Assembly: GCA_023427845.1 (NCBI GenBank)
Contig: JAEYZX010000195.1
Location: 1-9,833 of the forward strand
DNA: 9,833 nt
Direction of reading: 5' to 3'
Origin: Bacteroidota bacterium
GTDB lineage: Bacteria > Bacteroidota > Bacteroidia > Flavobacteriales > Flavobacteriaceae
In this document: positions 1 to 7,300 of the stretch, piece after piece
Numbering within the stretch: the stretch's first letter is position 1
Layout: each line of letters begins with the position of its first letter
Position numbers and translations under genes: made by a program
Notes under the pieces: generated by a model
The model's database searches: none
The model's input: only the letters and a program-made list of their open reading frames with translations
Told to the model about the DNA's origin: nothing

Positions 1-412
1 GCGTATAGACACTCGTGTACAGAAAAATTGAAATCGCCCCGAACATTGCTGTTTTCGGATTGATCAAATACAACAACACCAGTCCGATTACCGTGAGAAG
101 CACTGCAATGACAAGTGCAGTGTTTGGTGTCATCCGCCCACCCGGGATAGGACGGTTCTTGGTACGGTCCATCAGGGCATCCAGATCTTTCTCGATGATT
201 TGATTGAATGCATTCGACGCGCCAACCATGCAATATCCACCGATAATCAACATAATCAAAACCGTCCAACTGAACGGATGGAATGCATCAAAACCGAGAA
301 GGTAACCCGCTATCGACGAGAACAAAACGCTGACTGCGAGTCCCGCTTTTGTGATCTCTTTGAAATCGGTAAAAATAGATTTGAATGTTAACGGTGCTGC
401 AGTTGCGCTCAA
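1..412 (-). CDS. ctaB: Protoheme IX farnesyltransferase (heme O synthase), 5' part only
   Basis: Membrane-bound UbiA-family prenyltransferase that adds a farnesyl group to heme B to make heme O, the precursor of the hemes used by heme-copper terminal oxidases. The 137 visible residues include a hydrophobic segment at about 23-41 (AGLAVSVLFSSIAGYLLGF), a second at 50-66, and the signature NQIIEKDLDALMDRTKNRP at 70-88, which is the Mg-diphosphate-binding motif of the family (E. coli CyoE has NNYIDRDID here; a Glu at the first acidic position is a common variant). A third hydrophobic stretch follows from about 98. There is no ATG before residue 54, which is already inside the second helix. The TTG at 412-410 is therefore taken as start. 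It lies 38 nt downstream of a good Bacteroidota -7 element, and an in-frame stop at 463-461 closes the frame upstream. The gene runs off the left edge; by family length (about 300 residues) over half is missing. Identity is confident, start codon moderately so. Confidence 0.93.
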   Translation of the reverse strand, partial: MSATAAPLTFKSIFTDFKEITKAGLAVSVLFSSIAGYLLGFDAFHPFSWTVLIMLIIGGYCMVGASNAFNQIIEKDLDALMDRTKNRPIPGGRMTPNTALVIAVLLTVIGLVLLYLINPKTAMFGAISIFLYTSVYT

Positions 413-450
413 TACTTTATGCTTTATCGACAGGGCTTCGCCCGCGAGCG

Positions 451-482
451 CAAAGGTACTTTATAGAAAGCATAACGGCAAA
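451..482 (-). promoter_or_regulatory. Bacteroidota-type promoter for ctaB
   Basis: Read on the minus strand, TTTG (482-479) is followed after exactly 20 nt by TACCTTTG (458-451). This matches the Bacteroidota consensus TTTG / TAnnTTTG with normal spacing. Transcription would begin near 445, leaving a leader of roughly 33 nt before the TTG start at 412. Both boxes fit perfectly, so this is the best promoter in the window. It suggests ctaB is expressed independently of the remB-like gene upstream of it. Confidence 0.75.
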
Positions 483-510
483 AAAGAAGTGGTAAAATTT
501 ACGGGCTGTT

Positions 511-563
511 GGGTTGGGTGTCATTTGACCGATGACTACGCGATATGCATTATACCCTAACCC
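511..563. repeat. Imperfect inverted repeat downstream of remB
   Basis: On the plus strand GGGTTGGGT (511-519) is complementary to ACCCTAACCC (554-563) except for one bulged base. Inside the 34-nt spacer, GTCAT (520-524 region) and ATGAC (532-536 region) can form a second small stem. On the minus strand this would fold just after the stop codon of the remB-like gene. A T-rich run follows only some 15-20 nt further on, so it is not a textbook intrinsic terminator, though it may act as a transcript 3' end or processing site. Apart from this and the ctaB promoter I see nothing in the 413-565 gap. Confidence 0.4.
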
Positions 564-565
564 TT

Positions 566-2677
566 TTAATAATCAAAATACCAATTAAACACATCGGCAC
601 GCAACCCCACCGAAAACCATGTAGTACTTTCTTTAAATGCAGTTGGCGTATCCTTTGTAGGGTCGAAATTTCGGTAAATCAAGCTACCAAACAACTTTAG
701 GTTTGTCATCGGATTTACAACGTAACCCGCTTGAAAATCGGCGATAAATATGTTGGTTGTGTTACCTTGTCCGATTTCAACACCCAGGTTCCGGGCACGG
801 TCTACATCATAATCTTTGTAGATATTCCCGCCATAATTGAAACTGTCTTCGTCAGTATCGAAATCGAGTCCGCGTTTTCCGTATGTGATTTTTGCCTCCG
901 CGAAATAGCGTCCTTTGTGGTACCGTGCGATGCCAATGACTTCACGGAAATTCCCGCCCCATTGATGCCCGAGGCTTTGATTATTGTGGCCGTAATTCGT
1001 TAGCGGTTCGCTATGTGAATATACGTACGGCCGTACATTGTTGTATTCGAGCTGCAACATCAGGTTATTGATGTCGAATGCGTGGAAGTATTTAAGTCCA
1101 AGCTGATACCCGTATTTGTTGGTCCAGCTCTTCTCGCCCGACTTCATATCGGCAAGCGTAAATTCGTCGAGCAAAAACTGTCCGTAAAAGTTGATTTGGT
1201 TGGTGAATTTATATTTTGTGGTTAAGCCCAGCAATGCGTTCCCGCTTCGTGAAGAAGAACCAAATTCGACCGATCTGTAGAAGATGATCGGATTAATGAA
1301 GCTCATGTCGAATCCACGGTCATTCTGATTGGACCAGACAACCGATTCGAATAATCCGAGGTTCCATCGTTTGGTGACATTCCAACTCAAATAATGTGCA
1401 GCCATGAATTTGGTCGCATAAGTACGGTCGACAGTTTCTTCGGGACGTACATCTTTGAGCCATGTGTAAACGTTTGTGTATTTGATTTTCCAAAAAGTTG
1501 TATTGAGTTTCACGTATGGATAAGGACTCGCACCATCGGCAAGCAACAACGAACGATATCCGTCGCCAATGAAGTTCCGGCCGTATCCCAGATTCAGGTT
1601 GATGAACTTATTTGGAGTAAACGACAAGTTGGCCTCCGCGAGTGGAAAATCGAATGCATCTTCCTTAAATCGCTTTGCAATTCCGATTCCGGGAACAATC
1701 GCCGGATTTCCTCCGGACGCGTGTATCGATTCGGCGTAGCGGTTAAAATAATCCGCAAACCGGCCCTGGCTTTCAAAAACGGTTGTCGTAAAGTTAAGCT
1801 GTGATCCCAGTCCGCCCTCAAATCGGATTCCCCGTGTATTTACATAAGTATAGCTTGCCTCTGCGGGATCGGACTTTCCCAATTGCAGATCTATAATCGG
1901 ATCGAGCGTAAACCAATAATCTTCACCCTGGATCGCCACCAGATTTTCGTTCCATAATTTTCGTCCCCACCAACCCGACTTGTTTTTCGACAACTGTTGG
2001 TTCTCTGCTGCCAGATCATAATACTTTGAAACTTCGGCGTAAGTAAATGGCTTTGAAGATGTGTGGTTATTTGTACCAACCTGGTTCATCTCATCGTCAA
2101 ACCGAGAATAGAAGCTATGTGAAAACGGAATGCTCAGCTGGCTGCTGAATTGCGGATTGTTGAACCTTTTGTAAACAATGCTGTCGTATTCTTTTAGTTC
2201 TTGCGATCGATCAATTTTAAACTCGTCGGCGATTTGTTTTTGACCCTGTCGTGCGGCGATTTCAGCCGGACTTTGCAACGGAACCGAAAATTTGATCGTG
2301 TATTTTGCATAAGTCGGATTGCCGCCATACCGCGGCGGACCGATCTGCGGGAATAACCCGAAAACACGTTTGCTTTCTTCAGCTAACGACGCATCGCGGG
2401 TGTCGACATAAAGGACTTTGAATTTACCGGATGCATCAACTTCAAAAAGTACTACTACAGTGTCGCTGAAATCGGCCGAAAGTGAATCCGGAACCTGAAA
2501 ATTATCGTACACAAACTGCTGGACATTGTTGTAAAAGCAAGCTTCCATAGCGGGCCCGGCACTGCCGGCACACTCCGGAAATATCGGGAATTGCTGTAGC
2601 CTGTCCTGTGCAGTCGCGATTGTAACTGATATTAAAAAGCATATCGCGGCACTAAATATTCTCATTGAATTTTTCAT
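566..2677 (-). CDS. remB: RemB-like gliding-motility outer-membrane protein with TonB-C-like N-terminal domain
   Basis: 703 residues. Residues 1-24 form a signal peptide (MKNSMRIFSAAICFLISVTI then ATAQ), so the product is exported. Residues 31-134 look like the C-terminal domain of TonB-type energy transducers as found in Bacteroidota: paired cysteines C36 and C47 (FPEC...ACFYNN), then VYDNFQVP, VVVLFEVDASGKFK and a helix SLAEESKRVFGLFPQIGPP. From about 250 to the end the protein is rich in alternating polar/aromatic strands with many Tyr, Phe and Asn and ends in Tyr (WYFDY), as expected of an outer-membrane beta-barrel. The segment GYGRNFIGDGYRSLLLADG (364-382) recalls Wzi-like capsule-assembly barrels. 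The name rests on overall character and on the position near sprA and before ctaB, where I recall remB in flavobacteria; RemB is linked to gliding in F. johnsoniae. The ATG overlaps the deoC stop by one base (TAATG, 2679-2675), implying translational coupling. The gene is certain; the symbol is less so. Confidence 0.7.
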   Translation of the reverse strand: MKNSMRIFSAAICFLISVTIATAQDRLQQFPIFPECAGSAGPAMEACFYNNVQQFVYDNFQVPDSLSADFSDTVVVLFEVDASGKFKVLYVDTRDASLAEESKRVFGLFPQIGPPRYGGNPTYAKYTIKFSVPLQSPAEIAARQGQKQIADEFKIDRSQELKEYDSIVYKRFNNPQFSSQLSIPFSHSFYSRFDDEMNQVGTNNHTSSKPFTYAEVSKYYDLAAENQQLSKNKSGWWGRKLWNENLVAIQGEDYWFTLDPIIDLQLGKSDPAEASYTYVNTRGIRFEGGLGSQLNFTTTVFESQGRFADYFNRYAESIHASGGNPAIVPGIGIAKRFKEDAFDFPLAEANLSFTPNKFINLNLGYGRNFIGDGYRSLLLADGASPYPYVKLNTTFWKIKYTNVYTWLKDVRPEETVDRTYATKFMAAHYLSWNVTKRWNLGLFESVVWSNQNDRGFDMSFINPIIFYRSVEFGSSSRSGNALLGLTTKYKFTNQINFYGQFLLDEFTLADMKSGEKSWTNKYGYQLGLKYFHAFDINNLMLQLEYNNVRPYVYSHSEPLTNYGHNNQSLGHQWGGNFREVIGIARYHKGRYFAEAKITYGKRGLDFDTDEDSFNYGGNIYKDYDVDRARNLGVEIGQGNTTNIFIADFQAGYVVNPMTNLKLFGSLIYRNFDPTKDTPTAFKESTTWFSVGLRADVFNWYFDY

Positions 2678-3420
2678 TAGTAATGTGAATCAGACATTTT
2701 CCCATCGGCAATTGCTTTGGCGGCTGATGTACCGATTCGCTTGACGCCGAGGTTAATCATTTCAATCGCTTCGTTGTAATTGCGCACTCCACCCGCCGCT
2801 TTAACCGGCAAAGGAGCCGCGTTTTCGAGCATCAGTATAATATTTGGGATAGTTGCGCCATTTGGGCGTCCATCCTCGGTCTTGTAAAAACCCGTAGACG
2901 ACTTAACGAAAACCGAATTCATCTGGCTTTCCTTGAAATTTGTCAGCACTACGTTTTTTATTAGTGCCGAAATCTGAACAATCTGCTGAGGATTCAATGC
3001 AGCCGTTTCGATTATCCATTTAACGACTTTGAAATTTTCGAGGCCTAACGCGGTCCCTTTCAGGATTTCATTCTTTACGAGGCCGATATTCCCATCAATG
3101 AATGCTTGGTAATTACAGACAAAATCAAGCTCATCTGCTCCTGAGTTTATTGCTTGTTGTGCCTGGTTCAATTTATCGTCGATGGAAGAAGTTCCATTTG
3201 GGAAATCTATGACTGTACCAACAGCCAATGCAGAAGAAGATTCTTCAATCATCTTCTTTGCCATCGAAACATATTCCGGACGGATCATTATAAGCTTGAA
3301 TTGCTCCTTAATTGCCTCCTCGATATAACTCTTTACAACACTTGAATTATCATCTTCGGACAAGTCCGCCTGTTCCGCGGTTTTGAGATAGGTAGAATCT
3401 AAATACTGTCTGACATCCAT
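2677..3420 (-). CDS. deoC: Deoxyribose-phosphate aldolase (DERA)
   Basis: Cytoplasmic class I aldolase that splits 2-deoxy-D-ribose 5-phosphate into glyceraldehyde 3-phosphate and acetaldehyde in deoxynucleoside catabolism. The 247 residues form a complete TIM barrel of the usual size. The Schiff-base lysine is K173 in FVKSSTG, the second catalytic lysine is K207 in VKAAGGVRN, the acid/base aspartate is D99 in GADELDFVCNYQAF, and the phosphate-binding region is KRIGTSAA (227-234). The C-terminal residue is Tyr, matching the catalytically helpful terminal Tyr of E. coli DeoC. The start is the ATG at 3420, giving MDVRQYLDSTYLKT as in relatives. An in-frame GTG at 3444 would add eight residues but lies inside a terminator hairpin, so I reject it. 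The stop overlaps the next start (TAATG), so deoC and the remB-like gene probably form a translation unit. I found no TAnnTTTG promoter in the 56 nt before it. Confidence 0.95.
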   Translation of the reverse strand: MDVRQYLDSTYLKTAEQADLSEDDNSSVVKSYIEEAIKEQFKLIMIRPEYVSMAKKMIEESSSALAVGTVIDFPNGTSSIDDKLNQAQQAINSGADELDFVCNYQAFIDGNIGLVKNEILKGTALGLENFKVVKWIIETAALNPQQIVQISALIKNVVLTNFKESQMNSVFVKSSTGFYKTEDGRPNGATIPNIILMLENAAPLPVKAAGGVRNYNEAIEMINLGVKRIGTSAAKAIADGKMSDSHY

Positions 3421-3425
3421 GGGAT

Positions 3426-3454
3426 AAAAATAGAAAAATCCCACCTAAGCGGGA
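3426..3454 (-). terminator. Intrinsic terminator between vanZ-like gene and deoC
   Basis: On the minus strand TCCCGC-TTAG-GTGGGA (3454-3439) makes a six-pair stem (one G-T wobble) with a four-base loop, followed at once by TTTTTCTATTTTT (3438-3426). This is a good rho-independent terminator for the gcvH-vanZ-like transcript. It ends only five bases before the deoC ATG. The 3' arm GGGA plus T can alternatively pair with ATCCC (3425-3421) just before that ATG, so the two folds exclude each other. Confidence 0.65.
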
Positions 3455-3476
3455 CTCTTTTCCATATTAATTGTAT

Positions 3477-3854
3477 TTATTTTTTGAACATCCTATTGAA
3501 TATCGTTACTACGACTGCAGCCAGTATTGCACCGGCTAAATTTGCGGCTAAATCCAACATGTCGGCCTTTCTCGTTGTTGTGAAAACTTCCTGTGCGATT
3601 TCAATTGCAGCACCGAAAACAGCTGACAACACAACGATTCCGAATGCAATTCTCAAGTTGTTGGAAGTTCGCCTGCGGCTCTGAAAGTACAGGCACCATA
3701 AAACGGTAAAAACAAAATGAAACAGTACGTGAACGTATTTATCGGCACTCGGCACGCCAACTGCAGGAAACCCGCTGAAACTTGTGAGGCAGGCCACCAT
3801 TACCAGGACAGACCAAACCATTGCAGCGAGCAGCCATATATTTTTAGGCACCAA
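3477..3854 (-). CDS. VanZ-like family small membrane protein
   Basis: 125-residue integral membrane protein of the VanZ-like family; the biochemical role of its flavobacterial members is unknown to me, and the name does not imply teicoplanin resistance here. Four hydrophobic helices can be seen at about 6-24, 40-57, 66-86 and 101-119. Family residues are present: DKYVHVLFHF (38-47), and EIAQEVFTTTRKADMLDLAA (85-104) continuing to N105 and G108, which is the E..Q...R..D..D...N..G pattern. The frame begins with TTG (3854) or GTG (3851); both lie within the end of gcvH, overlapping it by 11 or 8 nt. The first ATG (residue 12) would cut into the first helix, so a non-ATG start coupled to gcvH translation is most likely. 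Which of the two codons is used is open. Confidence 0.85.
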   Translation of the reverse strand: MVPKNIWLLAAMVWSVLVMVACLTSFSGFPAVGVPSADKYVHVLFHFVFTVLWCLYFQSRRRTSNNLRIAFGIVVLSAVFGAAIEIAQEVFTTTRKADMLDLAANLAGAILAAVVVTIFNRMFKK

Positions 3855-4224
3855 TCAACTTTTTATAGTCGTCAGCCGAAAGAAGTGAATCAAAATCGGC
3901 GGTGTCTTCAACTTTCACTTTGATCATCCATCCTTTGCCATACGGGTCAGAATTTACGGTCTCGGGAGTTTGCTCGAGTGCGTCGTTGAATTCGATGATT
4001 TCACCGGCAAGCGGAAGAAATAAGTCGGAAACGGTTTTGACTGCTTCAACTGTTCCAAAAACTTCATCTTTTTGAAGCGTCTGATCAAGAGTTTCAACCT
4101 CCACATATACGATATCACCAAGTTCCTTCTGTGCGAAATCGGTGATTCCAACCGTAGCGACATCGCCATCCAAACTAATCCATTCGTGGTCTTTTGTGTA
4201 TTTTAAATTTGACGGGATATTCAT
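3844..4224 (-). CDS. gcvH: Glycine cleavage system H protein
   Basis: Lipoyl-carrying shuttle protein that takes the aminomethyl group from the P protein to the T and L proteins of the cytoplasmic glycine cleavage complex, feeding one-carbon units to tetrahydrofolate. The 126 residues are full length for the family. Lys63 in FGTVEAVKTVSDLFLP (57-71 region) is the lipoylation site, within the barrel-sandwich fold; other family landmarks are YTKDHEWI (9-16), VGITDFAQKELGDIVYVEV (25-43) and NSDPYGKGWMIKV (91-103). The ATG at 4224 follows an A-rich leader with no Shine-Dalgarno sequence, as is usual in Bacteroidota, about 20 nt after the predicted transcription start. Its stop codon lies inside the beginning of the vanZ-like gene. 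No other glycine cleavage genes are in the window. Confidence 0.97.
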   Translation of the reverse strand: MNIPSNLKYTKDHEWISLDGDVATVGITDFAQKELGDIVYVEVETLDQTLQKDEVFGTVEAVKTVSDLFLPLAGEIIEFNDALEQTPETVNSDPYGKGWMIKVKVEDTADFDSLLSADDYKKLIGA

Positions 4225-4249
4225 TTCTTGTTGTTTTAATTAGTTCAGG

Positions 4250-4257
4250 CAAATGTA
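4250..4257 (-). promoter_or_regulatory. Promoter -7 element for gcvH
   Basis: TACATTTG on the minus strand matches the Bacteroidota -7 consensus TAnnTTTG. At 20-nt spacing upstream the sequence is TTTT rather than TTTG, so the -33 element is weak. Expected transcription start is near 4244, giving a leader of about 20 nt. It would drive gcvH and the vanZ-like gene. The rest of the 76-nt gap after sprA is AT-rich; I see no convincing intrinsic terminator for sprA, so read-through is possible. Confidence 0.6.
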
Positions 4258-4300
4258 AAGTTTACCCCTATTATTTTAAAATGTTTTACTAAGTATTTCC

Positions 4301-7300
4301 TTAATTTCCGAAGTTATACCGCAGCGTAAAACCGGCACGGATGTTTGTCATCGGGAATGATGTCGATATTACAGCCTGTGAGAACGAATGGTCGTAATAG
4401 AATATGGCCGTCAGGTTTTTACTGAACGAATAATCCGCTGTAAGTTTGGCCGACCAGATATTCTGACCTCCAGCCAACTGATTGTTGTCGTAATCCAGAT
4501 ACCTCACAATGGTTTCATTGTCACGATAGGACAGATCCACTTTAACGTTGATATCACTCCTGATGACACCCGACGGAGTATCGGCCAATCGTGAAGAGAA
4601 TATTACGTCCTTGAAACGATAACCGAGCCCGACGATGTATTCCAATCCGGAGACCTCAGTCAGTAAATTGTTGTCGAAGCTCATCGAAAGCGCGCGATCC
4701 TTCTTCATTTCGGCAAGGAACTTGAACGAGTTTTTGAGTTCAAAATCAACACGGATCAACGGATTAAACTGCTCGACCAAATTCACGTTTGAAATCACGG
4801 TCTTGTTCAGGAAGTTACCACCTGCATCGAGCCCGCCCGGATTTTCTGAATAATCAAGATTTGACCTGAAGGAATTTATGGTGTACGACGCGCGGTAATT
4901 GTGCTGCAATGAAAATCTCTTGAACTTGTCTTTAAAGAATTTATAACGCATCAATCCGCTGTATTTGATTGTCCAGTTCGGAATCGGAAAATCCCTAAAC
5001 GGACTCAACGAAATCTTCGATGCGCGATCTCCCGTCTCATTGCTTACAAGTCCGGTATATGCCGCAAGGAACGAAGGCAATAAAACCGCCTGGCTGTTTT
5101 TGCTGAAACCAACCGGGAATCCGTCGGCATCACGGGCAAAGCCGGTCCCGCCATAATGTTGGATAGCCAGACGATCAGCAATGACGATCCTGTTAAAACG
5201 GAATTCATCAAATGCCGACGAACTTACCTCGTCACTTGCTTTGAATGCCGATTTCAACATCACGGTAGAAATTGAGAAATTTCCAAAGTTATAAGGTGAC
5301 AATGATTGATACGGATTGTCGATATCGGTCAGGTCTACATCATATTGTTCCGAATAATTGTTCGCGTAGGTCCTGTTTGCATTAAGGTCGATCTTGAAAT
5401 CAGGGAACAAATCCATATTGGCGGTTATATCCAAAGTCTTATTCGTAACCTGGGTAAAGTTCTGATTAAACTCAGGGTATAATGTAAGCCAGCCTCTCCG
5501 TGCAGCTTCATGACGCACATCGGCCTGCGCTCCTAGCGTAAATCCTAATGTAGGTTTTGAAGTACCGAAAAATCCAACGCCAGGCAAATACCCCGGAAGT
5601 ACCGTACCTTCAGTTTGCGTATAGTTTATCTGGATGTTTTTGACAGATGTAAGTACGCCTCGAAGTCCATCCAACCAAACGTTCCCCGCGGCTGCAGCAG
5701 GTACATTCGTATTTGTCACTGTTTGGCCAGGTCGTGGGGCAGCGGCCGGCCTTGGAGCTTGACGCGGTTTTTTCGCCAATCCGATATATTTATAGAATGT
5801 TTCCATGTTCAACGCAGTATTCAAACGGTGTGAACTTGCGTTTTGGATCGTGTTGCCCAGATCATAGGTCAATCCATCGGTATGCTCGACTTCGGTCAAA
5901 GCCAACGAAGCACGCTGCCAACTATAATCTCCTGTATACGAATACGTTGATTTAACAAATGCCAGTGCCGGAATTTTATTTATAGGCAAATCGTAATTTA
6001 CTACGATCTGCTGCATGTGCTGGTTGGCATCGCCCGGATCAAAATAATCATCCCAGATCGTAACGGTATTATCGGGAACATTATTCTCGTCCATATAATT
6101 CCGTACAATATTACTTGACGAAGCAGTATAGTTGATCTTCAGCGCTTTTGTCAGGTTGTAATTGAATCCGTATTGATAATTGAACAGGAAGTTTCGTCGG
6201 TAAAGCGGGTCGATTGCGATTCCCTCAATGTCGATTTGTCGGAACTGCTGCCTGTTGTACTGCCTGATGATGTTAGTATTGAAATTGATGTTCGACGGCA
6301 GGTAATTAAAATTGAAATCGCTGAGCAGTTTCCAATAGCTGCTTTTCTTCATGAACTTCGTCGATTTAAACGGCTCGACAACTTTTGGCTGGAACGTATA
6401 TGCATAATCAACTGTGGTGTTGACCTGTTGATCGATGAAGTTTTCGATTTCAAAATTATGCCTGTTGACTTCGTTATACGAATACGAAAGCGTAAGGTTT
6501 TCGGGATCGTATATGCGCTGTTTTTGTTCAGGTGCCCTTTCTTTTCTCACGCCGATAAAGTTAATGCTCGTACGTTTGGTATAATCGATTGCGCGCCGTT
6601 CGATGTTTTCACGCTCTGCAGCATCTTCAGTATTGTCGAGAAGTTGGTCCAGACGGATATCCTGATTATACGGATCATATTCAGGCGTAATCGTTTCTTC
6701 GCCAACCGCGTAATTGAACGGAAGGTTGATTCCCCATTTTTTTGGTAACAACTGGCCAAGGTTCAGGTTCGTTACTACGTTATATTGTTGAATGTCTTCG
6801 CGACTTCTTTCATTCGGACCTTCTTCAAGCGCTCCAAACCCGATTGTACTCATTCTACCCGTTGCCGAAATAGTCGCGAAATCTGCAATATTTGAGTCAA
6901 TGTTCACCACTGCTGCCATACCGCCTTTGTTGTCCATCTCTGCCAAACGGAGTTCATTGAACCAAACCTCACCTCGTACTGCTTGCGGAGTCATTGTAAT
7001 TCCCTCCGGAATCCTGGGATTGCGTGTGTTGTTTTTCAATCCGAGCATTAGTGTGCGGACCAGCCCAAAATTTGGATTTCCTTTTATACCCAATCGTAAT
7101 TCGTTAGGTCTTCCGGCGAGTGCGCTATTTAACTGGCCCTCGTTTATATATCGTATTCCGTTGCTGTCCTCCATGAGCTCGGGGTCGTCACGCATTGCCA
7201 TGATCTTAAGGTCGGTCAGTAAACTAAGTGCAAGATCGATTTCGTTTTCTGCCGGCCAGACTTCTTCAGGCGTTTTGGAGCAGTCGCCCATACAAGTTGA

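Noticed and set aside
15..560. Three short plus-strand frames across the left end
   Set aside because: The first two lie wholly opposite ctaB, whose conserved prenyltransferase motifs prove the minus strand is coding; the third runs from its start across the gap and is a chance frame.
1394..1804. 136-codon plus-strand frame
   Set aside because: Antisense to the RemB-like gene and without any protein-like pattern.
3421..3444. Longer deoC start at GTG 3444
   Set aside because: It would place the start codon within the terminator stem and add an FFYFYP peptide that does not fit the family N-terminus.
4225..4300. Terminator for sprA
   Set aside because: Only AT-rich short palindromes such as ATTTTAAAAT are present, with no GC-containing stem followed by a T run.
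6173..6748. 191-codon open frame on the plus strand
   Set aside because: Entirely antisense to sprA coding sequence, with no recognisable domain and no promoter; frame openness follows from sprA codon composition.
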